64,000 nucleotides of DNA from Lachnospiraceae bacterium YSD2013 (GCA_900100895.1 FMTX01000011.1:1-64000), one strand, 5' to 3'. Shown: positions 34,668-44,011, counted from the stretch's first letter. Notes: generated from the letters alone by a model not told the origin. Translations and numbers: made by a program.

Positions 34668-35633
34668 ATGAACGAGATACTTAAGAAAATATCGGATATA
34701 GGCATCGTACCCGTAGTGGTACTTGACGATGCCAAGGATGCTAAGCCTCTTGCAGAGGCGCTTATCGCAGGCGGACTTCCCTGTGCGGAAGTTACATTCA
34801 GAACAGCTGCGGCTGAAGAATCCATTAAGATTATGGCGGAAGCCTTCCCCGAGATGCTCGTGGGCGCAGGTACCGTTTTGACGATTGAGCAGGCGGACAG
34901 AGCCATTGCTGCGGGAGCCAAGTTTATTGTCTCCCCCGGATTCAACGAGAAGATTGTTAAGCATTGCCTTGAGAAGGGTGTTCCCATGGTACCCGGTATC
35001 AACAATCCTACAGGTATTGAGGCAGCGCTTGAGCTTGGTCTTGATACTGTTAAATTCTTCCCTGCAGAAGCTTCGGGCGGTATTGAGATGATTAAGGCTA
35101 TGGCAGCACCTTACACCGCTGTTAAGTTCATGCCTACAGGCGGAATTAACGCTAAGAATATTTGCGATTACCTTGCTTTTGACAAGATTATTGCTTGCGG
35201 CGGTTCATGGATGGTTAAGAAGGATCTTGTGGCTGCAGGTAAGTTCGATGAGATTCGTGCGCTTACCGAGGAAGCCGTAAGACTTATGCTCGGATTCACT
35301 CTTAAGCATGTAGGTATTAACTGCGACGGTGAGGGCGAGGCTGTTTCCGTAAGTGATTCTTTTGACAAGTTATTCGGATTCACTACCAAGGTCGGCAATT
35401 CATCGGTGTTCGCCGGAACATTTGTGGAGGCTATGAAGTCACAGGGCAGAGGAGTGCACGGACACATCGCTATCGGTACCAATTCCGTAGCTCGTGCAAG
35501 ACACTACCTTGAGACCGTTAAGGGAGCCAAGTTCATTGAAGAATCCGCTTCCTATAAGGGCGATAAGTTAAATGCGATTTATCTTGAAGGTGAGGTCGGA
35601 GGATTCGCCGTTCACCTTGTAAATAACAAATAA
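34668..35633 (+). CDS. eda: KDPG/KHG aldolase fused to a C-terminal VOC/glyoxalase-like domain
   Basis: The N-terminal 210 residues are a 2-dehydro-3-deoxy-phosphogluconate / 4-hydroxy-2-oxoglutarate aldolase, which splits KDPG to pyruvate and glyceraldehyde 3-phosphate. The base/active region AEVTFRT and the Schiff-base Lys in TVKFFPAEASGG are present. The last 110 residues (MLGFTLKHVGINCDGEGE to AVHLVNNK) look like one VOC/glyoxalase-fold half, with a metal-type His at the start strand and a Glu near the end. Start is ATG 34668 with AAAGGAG before it. Total 321 residues against about 210 for a plain Eda. kdgK follows by 13 bases. Confidence 0.9.
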   Translation: MNEILKKISDIGIVPVVVLDDAKDAKPLAEALIAGGLPCAEVTFRTAAAEESIKIMAEAFPEMLVGAGTVLTIEQADRAIAAGAKFIVSPGFNEKIVKHCLEKGVPMVPGINNPTGIEAALELGLDTVKFFPAEASGGIEMIKAMAAPYTAVKFMPTGGINAKNICDYLAFDKIIACGGSWMVKKDLVAAGKFDEIRALTEEAVRLMLGFTLKHVGINCDGEGEAVSVSDSFDKLFGFTTKVGNSSVFAGTFVEAMKSQGRGVHGHIAIGTNSVARARHYLETVKGAKFIEESASYKGDKLNAIYLEGEVGGFAVHLVNNK

Positions 35634-35646
35634 AGAGGATAAGAGT

Positions 35647-36678
35647 ATGAGTAAAGTTATTACAATGGGTGAGATAATGTTAAGACTTTCCACCCCCAAT
35701 TTTGAGAAGTTTATTCAGGCAGATGAATTCGACATCAATTACGGCGGCGGTGAGGCCAATGTTGCGGTTTCTCTTGCCAACTACGGTCATGATGCAGAGT
35801 TCGTTACGGCAGTTCCCGACAATGAAATCGGTGAGTGCGCTGTGGCTGCATTAAGAAAGTACAATGTAAGTACTAAGAACATCGCGCGTTGCGGCGAGAG
35901 ACTCGGTATTTACTACCTTGAGAGCGGTTCTTCAGTACGTCCTTCCAAGGTTGTATACGACAGAGCTCATTCTTCGATTTCAACCGCTACCGAGAAGGAT
36001 TTTGATTTCGATAAGATTTTTGAAGGCGCAGACTGGTTCCACTTTACCGGTATTACTCCCGCGTTGTCCGATTCTGCGGCAGAGCTTACCAAGCAGGCTT
36101 TGATTGCGGCCAAGAAACACGGTGTAACCGTGTCCGTTGACTTAAACTTCCGTAAGAAGCTTTGGTCATCCGAGAAGGCTCAGAAGGTTATGAAGGGCCT
36201 TATGCAGTACGTAGACGTATGCATCGGTAATGAAGAAGATGCTGAGCTTGTACTCGGTTACAAGCCCGGTAAGACCGATGTTACAAGCGGTGAGCTTGAG
36301 CTTGCCGGATACAAGTCAATCTTTGAGCAGATGGTTGCCGATTACGGATTCAAGTATTGCGTATCATCTCTTCGTGAGAGCCATTCCGCTTCCGACAACG
36401 GCTGGAGCGCTTGCATTTACAATTCCGAGACCAAGGAGTTCTATCACTCCAAGAAATATAACCTTCATCCGATTGTGGACCGTGTGGGCGGCGGAGATTC
36501 TTTTGCCGGTGGCGTAATCTGCGGATTGCTTGACGGTAAGAATTTTAAGGATGCTTTGGAGTTCGGTGTTGCGGCATCTGCACTTAAGCACACCATCCCC
36601 GGCGACTTTAACTTCGCATCACGCAAGGAAGTTGATACTCTTGCGGGCGGAGATGCTTCGGGAAGAGTTCAGAGATAA
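35647..36678 (+). CDS. kdgK: 2-keto-3-deoxygluconate kinase (PfkB family)
   Basis: This kinase makes KDPG from KDG, feeding the aldolase encoded 13 bases upstream. The 343-residue protein is a PfkB/ribokinase fold with EIMLRLSTPNFEKFIQADEF and NYGGGEANVAVSLANYG at the start and the C-terminal catalytic motif DRVGGGDSFAGGVICG, whose Asp is the base. The pairing with eda indicates use of uronates from pectin or glucuronoxylan, which fits the xylanase in this window. Confidence 0.92.
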   Translation: MSKVITMGEIMLRLSTPNFEKFIQADEFDINYGGGEANVAVSLANYGHDAEFVTAVPDNEIGECAVAALRKYNVSTKNIARCGERLGIYYLESGSSVRPSKVVYDRAHSSISTATEKDFDFDKIFEGADWFHFTGITPALSDSAAELTKQALIAAKKHGVTVSVDLNFRKKLWSSEKAQKVMKGLMQYVDVCIGNEEDAELVLGYKPGKTDVTSGELELAGYKSIFEQMVADYGFKYCVSSLRESHSASDNGWSACIYNSETKEFYHSKKYNLHPIVDRVGGGDSFAGGVICGLLDGKNFKDALEFGVAASALKHTIPGDFNFASRKEVDTLAGGDASGRVQR

Positions 36679-36706
36679 GTTCTTTTACACATATAAAGCG
36701 TTTGAA

Positions 36707-36730
36707 AAGGCCTCCGTTTGGGGGCTTTTT
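36707..36730 (+). terminator. Intrinsic terminator after kdgK
   Basis: A nine-pair stem with two wobbles (36707-36715 with 36720-36728), loop GTTT, ending in a five-T run that overlaps the stem foot. Confidence 0.75.
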
Positions 36731-36762
36731 CCGATTGCGAAAGAATCGCTTTTGGTGTATCC

Positions 36763-36791
36763 TTGACGGGATAGTTTATATGATGTACAAT
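36763..36791 (+). promoter_or_regulatory. Promoter of the EamA transporter gene
   Basis: TTGACG (36763-36768), a 17-base spacer and TACAAT (36786-36791). Confidence 0.75.
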
Positions 36792-36807
36792 AGAACAGGT
36801 GTTTGCA

Positions 36808-37683
36808 ATGTGGATTATTCTTGTACTTATTTACGGCATTTTAAAGGGCATTCGTGATATTGCCAAGAAGAAAGCACTGACTAAGAGCGGTGTTACGGAA
36901 GTGCTTTTTGTATATACGCTGTTGGCCTTTCTTTTTACGGTTCCGACTGTGGGGATTTTCAGCGGTGCGTCGCTTAGCGTTCCCGGTAAGGAGATGGGGC
37001 TGATTGCCTTTAAGTCTTTTATTATTTTCATAGCGTTTCTGTGCAGTTTCTATGCGATTGAGAAGATGCCGGTGTCACTGTACGGCGTTATCGATTTGTC
37101 GCGTATGCTTTTTGCGATGATTCTCGGTGTTTTTGTGCTTAAGGAAGTACTTAAGGGAACACAGATAGTGGCGCTCATTCTGGTGGCAGGCGGTTTGCTT
37201 ATGCTTAAGTACAAGCCCAAGGCTGTAAGAAACGGTACCGTTCGGGAAGAGAAGATTTCCACGGTGATTTATATCTTAGCTTTTGTGTCGACGTTTCTTA
37301 ATGCGCTGTCGGGTATGCTTGATAAGATTTTGATGCGTACCGGCAATGTGACGTCGGGACAGTTGCAGTTTTGGTATATGTTATTTATGGTGATTTATTA
37401 CGGTATTTACGTGATTGTGACCAAGACCCGTATCAACTGGAAGGGTGTTCTTTCCAATCCTTACGTATGGCTGATTTCCGTGCTTTTTGTGATTGCGGAC
37501 AGATGCCTGTTTATTGCCAACGGTTACGGGGCTTCGAGGGTTACCGTTATGACCCTTCTTAAGCAGGTGTGCTGCATTGTAACGATTGTGGGCGGCAGAC
37601 TGATATTTAAAGAGAAGAATACTTTGCAGCGCTTTATCTGCGCGGCGGTTATTATAGCCGGAATTGTTATTTCGGTACTTTAA
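36808..37683 (+). CDS. EamA/DMT superfamily transporter
   Basis: A 291-residue protein with ten helices, the drug/metabolite transporter layout of two five-helix EamA repeats (about residues 1-135 and 150-291). The end-of-repeat pattern LFAMILGVFVLKEVLKGTQI and its counterpart IVGGRLIFKEKNTLQRFICA are clear. Substrate is unknown. ATG 36808 is used because an AGG lies 9 bases before it, but an in-frame GTG at 36799 is possible; the leader is short either way. pcrA follows by 18 bases. Confidence 0.88.
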   Translation: MWIILVLIYGILKGIRDIAKKKALTKSGVTEVLFVYTLLAFLFTVPTVGIFSGASLSVPGKEMGLIAFKSFIIFIAFLCSFYAIEKMPVSLYGVIDLSRMLFAMILGVFVLKEVLKGTQIVALILVAGGLLMLKYKPKAVRNGTVREEKISTVIYILAFVSTFLNALSGMLDKILMRTGNVTSGQLQFWYMLFMVIYYGIYVIVTKTRINWKGVLSNPYVWLISVLFVIADRCLFIANGYGASRVTVMTLLKQVCCIVTIVGGRLIFKEKNTLQRFICAAVIIAGIVISVL

Positions 37684-37701
37684 GGGAGTTGTGGATTTAG
37701 T

Positions 37702-40074
37702 ATGAGTATGTATGACAAGCTTAACGAACAGCAGAAGGAAGCGGTTTTTTGTACCGAAGGCCCCCTTTTGATTCTTGCGGGTGCGGGCTCGGGCAAGACT
37801 TCCGTTCTGACTCACAGAGTGGCTTATCTTATAGATGAAGTGGGTGTTAACCCTTACAATATTCTTGCCATCACATTTACCAATAAGGCTGCGGGCGAGA
37901 TGCGAGAACGTGTGGACAAGATTGTGGGATTCGGCTCGGAGCAGATTTTTGTGTCGACGTTCCACTCTATGTGCGTACGTATTTTAAGACGTTACATTAA
38001 TCTTTTGGATTATGATACGAGCTTTACCATTTACGATACCGACGATCAGAAACAGCTGATTAAGGAAGTATGTAAGAAACTCCAGATTGATACCAAGATT
38101 ATTAAAGAGCGTACCATTCAGAATAAGATTTCTTCCTGCAAGGACGAGCTTGTGACGCCCGAGGATTTCTATCTTCAGTCACTAGGTGATGTTCAGCTTC
38201 GTAAGATAGCAGACTGTTACAGAGAGTACCAGGCTGCGCTTAAGAAGAACAATGCTCTGGACTTTGATGATTTGCTTATGAAGACGGTTGAGCTGTTTAA
38301 GGCTGAGCCCGATGTTCTTCGCAATTATCAGGACCGCTGGCAGTATATCATGGTGGATGAGTATCAGGATACCAACACAGCACAGTTTGAACTTATAAGA
38401 CTTCTTGCGGGATCCCGTCACAACCTTTGCGTGGTGGGTGATGACGACCAGTCTATTTATAAGTTCCGCGGAGCCAATATTCGCAACATCCTTGATTTTG
38501 AACATTTCTATCCCGAGGCCAAGGTAGTAAAGCTTGAACAGAACTACCGCTCGGTTCAGAATATTCTTAACGCGGCCAATGCCGTTATCCGTAACAACTC
38601 TGCCCGTAAGGACAAGAGCCTCTGGAGTAAGAAGGAAGAAGGAGAGCGCATCCACTTCAGACACTTCGACACTGCCAAGGAAGAAGCGGAATATGTGTGC
38701 CGCGATATCATTAAGAGCGTTACCCACGGAGAGAGCGGTTACGGTGAGAATGCAGTATTGTACCGTACCAACGCCCAGTCCCGTATGATAGAAGATCAGA
38801 TGGTAAGGGAGAATCTTCCTTATCGTATCGTGGGTGGCGTAAGCTTCTATGCAAGACGCGAGATTAAGGACTTGCTTGCTTATTTGAAGACTGTGGACAA
38901 CGGTCGTGATGATTTGGCTTGCAAGCGTATTATAAATGTTCCGAAGCGCGGTATCGGTGCCACATCGATTAATAAGCTACAGCTTGCGGCGGATGAACGC
39001 GGAGTTTCTTTCTTTGATGCTGTGTTACATCCCGAGTGGGCTGATATTAAGGGCGCTGCGGCTGAGAAGCTGTCTTCTTTTGGCAATATGATTCTCAGAA
39101 TGCGTGTTATCAGTGAGGAGCAGGGACCGCTTAAGTTACTTAAAGAGATTCTTGATATTACCGACTACATCAATCAGATGGAGGTAGAGACCGAGGAAGA
39201 GGCTGAGGACCGTATAGAGAACATCGAGGAATTGATTTCAAAGGTAGCTTCTTACGAGGAAGAGCACGATGAGCCCAATCTTTCGGAACTTTTGGAGGAG
39301 ATTGCTCTTGTGGCGGATATCGATTCCGTTACCGAGGGTGAAGACCGTACACTTCTTATGACCATTCACTCGGCGAAGGGTCTTGAGTTTAAGAACGTTT
39401 ATCTTATCGGTATGGAAGACGGATTGTTCCCGAGTTACATGTCTATTTCAAGCGGAGATGCTGAGATTGAAGAGGAGCGTCGTCTTGCTTACGTAGGTAT
39501 TACCCGTGCCAAAGAGAAGCTTACAATTTCTGCGGCCAAGGCACGTATGGTGCACGGCGAGACTCAGATGAATCCGTTAAGCCGTTTTGTTAATGAGATA
39601 CCTAAGTCACTGTTTGATATAGCGCCTGTTAAGAGACAGACTTATGACGGTTATTACGACAGTGATACATCTGATCGTGGCGGATACAGAAGATATGACA
39701 GCTACAGAGATGATGAGCCTGTAAGCTTTTCGGGCTTTAAGAGAACACCTGACGAGCCGGTTAAGCCTTCTTCGGGCATAAGTCCTTATGCAAGACCCAG
39801 GGCATTTTATCAGCCTAAGGCCACACCTGAGGAGGATAAGCCTTTTGTGGCTCGCAAGGAAAATCTTGGGCTTCTTACCAAAGGCTCGGATATAACTGCC
39901 GCTAAGAGTGGCGGAGCGCTTGCCGTAGGTGACAGAGTGCGTCACATTAAGTTTGGTGACGGTACCATTACCAATATTGTTAAAGAGACCAAGGATAATA
40001 AGATTACCGTTATTTTTGATAATTACGGTCAGAAGATAATGTATCAGGCTTTTGCCAAGCTTACGAAACTGTAA
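37702..40074 (+). CDS. pcrA: ATP-dependent 3'-5' DNA helicase PcrA/UvrD
   Basis: PcrA unwinds DNA in repair and removes stalled complexes. The 790-residue product has SF1 motifs in order: LILAGAGSGKTSVLTHRV (I), ITFTNKAAGEMRERV (Ia), VDEYQDTN (II), VVGDDDQSIYKFRGA (III), EQNYRS (IV), TIHSAKGLEFKNVYLIGME (V) and EERRLAYVGITRAKEKL (VI). A Gly/Tyr/Asp-rich linker leads to a C-terminal Tudor-like domain (VGDRVRHIKFGDGTI) typical of PcrA and used for RNA polymerase contact. Ribosome site is AAGGGAG, 13 bases upstream. Confidence 0.97.
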   Translation: MSMYDKLNEQQKEAVFCTEGPLLILAGAGSGKTSVLTHRVAYLIDEVGVNPYNILAITFTNKAAGEMRERVDKIVGFGSEQIFVSTFHSMCVRILRRYINLLDYDTSFTIYDTDDQKQLIKEVCKKLQIDTKIIKERTIQNKISSCKDELVTPEDFYLQSLGDVQLRKIADCYREYQAALKKNNALDFDDLLMKTVELFKAEPDVLRNYQDRWQYIMVDEYQDTNTAQFELIRLLAGSRHNLCVVGDDDQSIYKFRGANIRNILDFEHFYPEAKVVKLEQNYRSVQNILNAANAVIRNNSARKDKSLWSKKEEGERIHFRHFDTAKEEAEYVCRDIIKSVTHGESGYGENAVLYRTNAQSRMIEDQMVRENLPYRIVGGVSFYARREIKDLLAYLKTVDNGRDDLACKRIINVPKRGIGATSINKLQLAADERGVSFFDAVLHPEWADIKGAAAEKLSSFGNMILRMRVISEEQGPLKLLKEILDITDYINQMEVETEEEAEDRIENIEELISKVASYEEEHDEPNLSELLEEIALVADIDSVTEGEDRTLLMTIHSAKGLEFKNVYLIGMEDGLFPSYMSISSGDAEIEEERRLAYVGITRAKEKLTISAAKARMVHGETQMNPLSRFVNEIPKSLFDIAPVKRQTYDGYYDSDTSDRGGYRRYDSYRDDEPVSFSGFKRTPDEPVKPSSGISPYARPRAFYQPKATPEEDKPFVARKENLGLLTKGSDITAAKSGGALAVGDRVRHIKFGDGTITNIVKETKDNKITVIFDNYGQKIMYQAFAKLTKL

Positions 40075-40099
40075 GCAGGCAGCTTTAAGAGGGAGAGAT

Positions 40100-41824
40100 A
40101 TGAAAGAGTCCGGGAAATTCGGTTTTGTACAGACGGTACCGCTGTGTATCCTTGCCGTTATCAGATTATTCATAAGCGTGATGCTGGGAATATGGTATCC
40201 TGCGGGTCAGGTATGGGACGATCAGCTGATGGTTTCATACATGAATCTTTCCGCTCATTATAAGGAACCCGTTTACTATGCTTTGGTTAAGAATATGGGC
40301 TGGCCTGCTCTGGTAAGCGTATTTTCGCGCACAGGGCTCCCGTATACGGCGCTTACGGCACTTTTATGGATTGGTGCCGCAGTGAGTGTTTTCTTCCTGC
40401 TTAAGAGGCTGTTTGAGGGCCGCTTATGGGTGGCTGTAGTCGGTTATGTCTATGTGCTGTTCATGCCTCAGGCGTTTGATGCATGGAGCGGTACGAGATT
40501 TTACAGGAACTCAGCGATTGCGCCTTTTGTGATTATTACTTTTGCGTTTATGATTCAGGCGGTATTACGTGCTAGAGACAAGGGTATATTTAAGGTTTTG
40601 TCGCTTGTGTTTGCCGGAGTTTTCTTTTCGCTAACTTACTTTCTTAAGGAAGACGGCAAGTGGATTTTGGCGTGCTTACTGGTTGCGATGCTAATCGGTG
40701 TCGGTCACGCGATTTATGGCAGAAAGCTTAAGGACAGTGCGGCGGTTGTAGTTAAGAATGCGCTATTGGTGCTTTTGCCTTTAGTTATATTTATTGCGGC
40801 AGATTTGGGCTACAAGGGTCTTAATAACAAGTACTTCGGAGTATTCGAGGTCAATACCAGACTTGAAAGCGAGTTTGGCGATTTCTGTGCCAAGGTATAT
40901 TCGGTAGAGTCTCCCAACAGGGATTTACATGTATGGGCGCCCTACGATGCGATAGAGAAGGTTTTTGATGCTTCCCCTACGTTGTCGGAGCATAAGAATC
41001 TTTTGAATGCCATCATGACGACTTCATGGTGCGACAATGATATCGTGGCTAACCCTATTCAGGGTGACCATTTTGCGTGGATACTTCGCAATTGCCTCAA
41101 GGCTGAGGGTATGTATACATCGGAGGCTGATGTTAAGGCTTTCTTTGGTAAGGTTAACGATGAACTCGATGCAGCCTTTAAGAACGGCACGCTTAAGAAA
41201 CAGAGCGGCACTGTTCAGTTATTTAAGAATACCGGTGCGTTTACGGGTGAAGAGGTTAAGGAAATTATCGGTGTTACAGGCGCAAGCTTTAAGGGAGCCA
41301 TATTCTTGGACGGATATGTTCCGGGGCTTGGCGAGGTGACCGATGAAGAGATTTTTGACAACTGGACATCGATTGACGAGGCCAAGGTTTATGCTCACGC
41401 CGATTATCTCGATGACTATTCGGGGCAGATTAAGAAGTCAGAGAAGCTTGTTCCGGTCATTAAAATATTATTTTTTATATATAAATGCATAAATGTTGCA
41501 TTTTGTTTATTAAGTTGTGGTATTATATTGTTTGAGGCTGCGAAGTTCTTTGCCGGTCTCAAATCTTTGAAGTCTTATATGGAGAAGAACTATAAGATTT
41601 TCTTCTCGGCTGTGACGGCGCTTATGTTTGTGGGAATTGCAGTTTGCTATGCTTTCTCGATAAGCTGGTTTTCAACCTTTATCTTTACCGAAAGCATCAA
41701 CATGACGATTCTTAACTTTTACAACATAGCGTTGCCGGGTATAGTTTTTTTGGCGAATGTATTTGCACTATATTCTTTGTATCACGAAATTATCCTAATG
41801 AGGGGGAGCAAGACACATGAGTAA
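40100..41824 (+). CDS. Polytopic membrane protein, glycosyltransferase-39-like layout
   Basis: A 574-residue membrane protein that I recognise only by layout. ATG 40100 follows GAGGGAGAG; the longer in-frame start at 40052 overlaps pcrA. Ten or so helices fill the first 230 residues, beginning with a WDDQLMVSYMNLS loop like the first extracytoplasmic acidic loop of GT-C enzymes, whose Asp pair is catalytic. A hydrophilic loop of about 190 residues follows, then three to four C-terminal helices. The layout suggests a GT-C lipid-linked sugar transferase. Its stop overlaps the next small gene. Confidence 0.6.
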   Translation: MKESGKFGFVQTVPLCILAVIRLFISVMLGIWYPAGQVWDDQLMVSYMNLSAHYKEPVYYALVKNMGWPALVSVFSRTGLPYTALTALLWIGAAVSVFFLLKRLFEGRLWVAVVGYVYVLFMPQAFDAWSGTRFYRNSAIAPFVIITFAFMIQAVLRARDKGIFKVLSLVFAGVFFSLTYFLKEDGKWILACLLVAMLIGVGHAIYGRKLKDSAAVVVKNALLVLLPLVIFIAADLGYKGLNNKYFGVFEVNTRLESEFGDFCAKVYSVESPNRDLHVWAPYDAIEKVFDASPTLSEHKNLLNAIMTTSWCDNDIVANPIQGDHFAWILRNCLKAEGMYTSEADVKAFFGKVNDELDAAFKNGTLKKQSGTVQLFKNTGAFTGEEVKEIIGVTGASFKGAIFLDGYVPGLGEVTDEEIFDNWTSIDEAKVYAHADYLDDYSGQIKKSEKLVPVIKILFFIYKCINVAFCLLSCGIILFEAAKFFAGLKSLKSYMEKNYKIFFSAVTALMFVGIAVCYAFSISWFSTFIFTESINMTILNFYNIALPGIVFLANVFALYSLYHEIILMRGSKTHE

Positions 41825-42122
41825 TTTATTAAGCAAAGTTGTATCAGGTATCAGCAAGAGAGCTAAGCAGCTTGAACTTGAAGAGAAACTCGACGATCTT
41901 AAGGAAATGCTTGCAGACAAGGGCTTATATCCTAAGAAGGAAGAGAAGAAGACCAATCCGTTGGTTATCATTCTCGCAGTTGTAGGTGCTATAGCTTTTA
42001 TAGCGGCGATTGCTTATGCAGTATACTACTTCTTTATTCCCGAGGATTCCGAATATTTTGAGGACTTCGACGATGACGATGAGTTCTTCGACGAAGAGGA
42101 TGATGACTGGGAAGACGACTAA
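41817..42122 (+). CDS. Small single-helix membrane protein with acidic tail
   Basis: A 101-residue protein overlapping the preceding membrane-protein gene by eight bases. It has an amphipathic charged N-terminus (about residues 1-45), one hydrophobic helix (about 48-71), and a tail of almost only Asp, Glu, Phe and Tyr. No family function is known to me. Overlap suggests it works with the GT-C-like protein. Confidence 0.75.
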   Translation: MSNLLSKVVSGISKRAKQLELEEKLDDLKEMLADKGLYPKKEEKKTNPLVIILAVVGAIAFIAAIAYAVYYFFIPEDSEYFEDFDDDDEFFDEEDDDWEDD

Positions 42123-42137
42123 CTTATAGACAGGAGT

Positions 42138-42170
42138 GGGATGTCGCATTATACGACATCCCTATTTTTT
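42138..42170 (+). terminator. Terminator-like hairpin overlapping the rlmD start
   Basis: GGGATGTCG (42138-42146), a 7-base loop and CGACATCCC (42154-42162), then TATTTTTT ending at 42170. It contains the ATG at 42141 and ends right before the in-frame ATG at 42171, so it can be a terminator for the upstream genes, an attenuator for rlmD, or both. Confidence 0.8.
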
Positions 42171-43538
42171 ATGAAAAAAGGATCTGAACTTGTGGGAATC
42201 GTTACCAAGGTTAACTTCCCCAACAAAGCAATAGTGGAGACCGAGGAAGGTCCCGTTAAGGTTAAGAACGCACTTCCCGGCGATAAGGTTAAGGTAAGAG
42301 TGCTTAAGATGAGAAAGGGCAATCCCGAGGGTATGCTCCTTGAAACAATTGAGAAAGCACCCACGGCTGTGCCTGCTCAGTGCCCGCACTTTGGAATCTG
42401 TGGCGGCTGTACCTTCCTTACCATGAGCTACGAAGACCAGCTTATGCTCAAAGAATCACAGACCAAGGAACTCTTGGACCGTGCCATCCCTTATGAATAC
42501 AGATGGGACGGCATTAAGGCGAGCCCTGTTTATGCAGGATATCGTAACAAGATGGAGTTTTCTTTTGGTGATGAATATAAGGACGGTCCATTAAGTCTCG
42601 GCATGCACAAGCGTGGCAGTATGTTTGACGTGATATACACAGATGAGTGCTATATCGTGGATGATGACTACAAGGCGATTTTGAAGGCTACTCGTGAGTA
42701 TTTCGCGGGACTTGGGCTTAAGTTTTATCATCGTATGAATCATACGGGGTATTTGAGACACCTTCTTTTGCGCAAGGCTTCCCATACGGGAGAGATTATG
42801 GTGGCACTTGTTACCACTAGCGAGCAGAAGGTGGATTTGGAACCTTACAAGGAGCTTCTTTTGTCACTTAAGTTAAAGGGTGAGCTTGTAAGTATTCTTC
42901 ATACGGTCAATGATGCTTTGTCTGATGTGGTTAAGAGCGATTACACGGAGATTCTGTACGGAAGAGACTACATTAACGAGTCACTTCTGGGACTTAACTT
43001 TAAGATAAGCGAGTTTTCTTTTTTCCAGACCAATTCCCACAGTGCGGAAGTGCTTTATTCTACCGCGCGTGAGTTTATAGGCGATTTGTCGGAAGGTAAA
43101 GCTCCCGATAAGACGGTATTTGACTTGTATTCCGGTACCGGCACCATTACACAGCTTATGGCGCCCGTGTGTAAGAAGATTATCGGTGTTGAGATTGTGG
43201 ATGAGGCGGTTGAAGCAGCGATTAAGAATGCCAAGCTCAACGGAATCGAGAACGCAGACTTTATCTGCGGCGATGTGCTGAAAGTGCTTGATGACATTAC
43301 GGAGAAGCCGGACTTCATCATTCTAGACCCGCCTCGGGACGGCGTACATCCCAAGGCTCTTGAGAAGATACTTAATTACGGCGTAGACCGCATTCTTTAT
43401 ATATCATGCAAGGCGACATCTCTTACGAGAGACCTGGAAGCCATTCATGCCGCAGGATACAAGGTTACAAGAGCCGTATGCGTAGATCAGTTCCCTTGGA
43501 CTGCCAATATAGAAACTATTGTAACTTTGGAGAGATAA
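42141..43538 (+). CDS. rlmD: 23S rRNA (uracil-5-)-methyltransferase RlmD-like (TrmA/RumA family)
   Basis: This SAM-dependent enzyme methylates a uracil of 23S rRNA (U1939 in E. coli). The 465-residue protein has a TRAM-like N-terminus (VTKVNFPNKAIVETEEG), a 4Fe-4S motif in CPHFGICGGC, the SAM motif TVFDLYSGTGTITQLMA, FILDPPRDGVHP, and the catalytic Cys in YISCKATSLTRDL. ATG 42141 has AGGAG 4 bases upstream and is used, but conserved homology only begins at MKKGSEL (ATG 42171), which lacks a ribosome site because the hairpin occupies that place. Confidence 0.92.
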   Translation: MSHYTTSLFFMKKGSELVGIVTKVNFPNKAIVETEEGPVKVKNALPGDKVKVRVLKMRKGNPEGMLLETIEKAPTAVPAQCPHFGICGGCTFLTMSYEDQLMLKESQTKELLDRAIPYEYRWDGIKASPVYAGYRNKMEFSFGDEYKDGPLSLGMHKRGSMFDVIYTDECYIVDDDYKAILKATREYFAGLGLKFYHRMNHTGYLRHLLLRKASHTGEIMVALVTTSEQKVDLEPYKELLLSLKLKGELVSILHTVNDALSDVVKSDYTEILYGRDYINESLLGLNFKISEFSFFQTNSHSAEVLYSTAREFIGDLSEGKAPDKTVFDLYSGTGTITQLMAPVCKKIIGVEIVDEAVEAAIKNAKLNGIENADFICGDVLKVLDDITEKPDFIILDPPRDGVHPKALEKILNYGVDRILYISCKATSLTRDLEAIHAAGYKVTRAVCVDQFPWTANIETIVTLER

Positions 43539-43566
43539 TAATAAACAGATTTGGAGGAAATGGTGT

Positions 43567-43932
43567 ATGACAAAGAAAATAATCGGATGGGTACTTGTGG
43601 TAATCGGATTGTTTATGCTGTTCAAAATGGTGAGGGTAACTTCTTTCGGCTTCTATCGAATCGGAAGAATGAGCACATCGGCTATCATTCTGGTACTTCT
43701 TGTATTGTCGGCAATCGCTGTAATTGTCAAGAAGAATAAGATTACTTTCGGATGCCTGATAATGTCACTTGTGTTGCTGGTTTTGTCCCTTATTCTCGGA
43801 ACAGAGTTACATTTCATGTACGTAACACTTGTTGATATTTTGCTTGTTTTGATTCCTACGATTGTGGGAACGGCACTCCTTATCAGATGTTCTTTTGAAG
43901 ACAGAAAGAACAAGGATAACAGCGCATTATAA
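43567..43932 (+). CDS. Small four-helix membrane protein
   Basis: A 121-residue protein with four hydrophobic helices (about residues 5-22, 38-58, 63-84, 88-108) and a short charged C-terminus. No catalytic motif is seen. GGAGG lies 9 bases before ATG. It shares the layout of membrane subunits with LiaF-like N-termini but is not clearly homologous. It follows rlmD by 28 bases. Confidence 0.7.
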   Translation: MTKKIIGWVLVVIGLFMLFKMVRVTSFGFYRIGRMSTSAIILVLLVLSAIAVIVKKNKITFGCLIMSLVLLVLSLILGTELHFMYVTLVDILLVLIPTIVGTALLIRCSFEDRKNKDNSAL

Positions 43933-43935
43933 GAG

Positions 43936-43957
43936 ACACGTCATACTGATGTCGTGT
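43936..43957. repeat. Imperfect hairpin after the small membrane protein gene
   Basis: ACACGTCAT (43936-43944) and ATGTCGTGT (43949-43957) pair with one mismatch and a 4-base loop. No T-run follows, so it may be a weak terminator or a processing site. Confidence 0.4.
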
Positions 43958-44011
43958 TAGCTTTGGTACGATTAAGTCAAATCATATTACACAATAGGAG
44001 GAGACTGTTTA

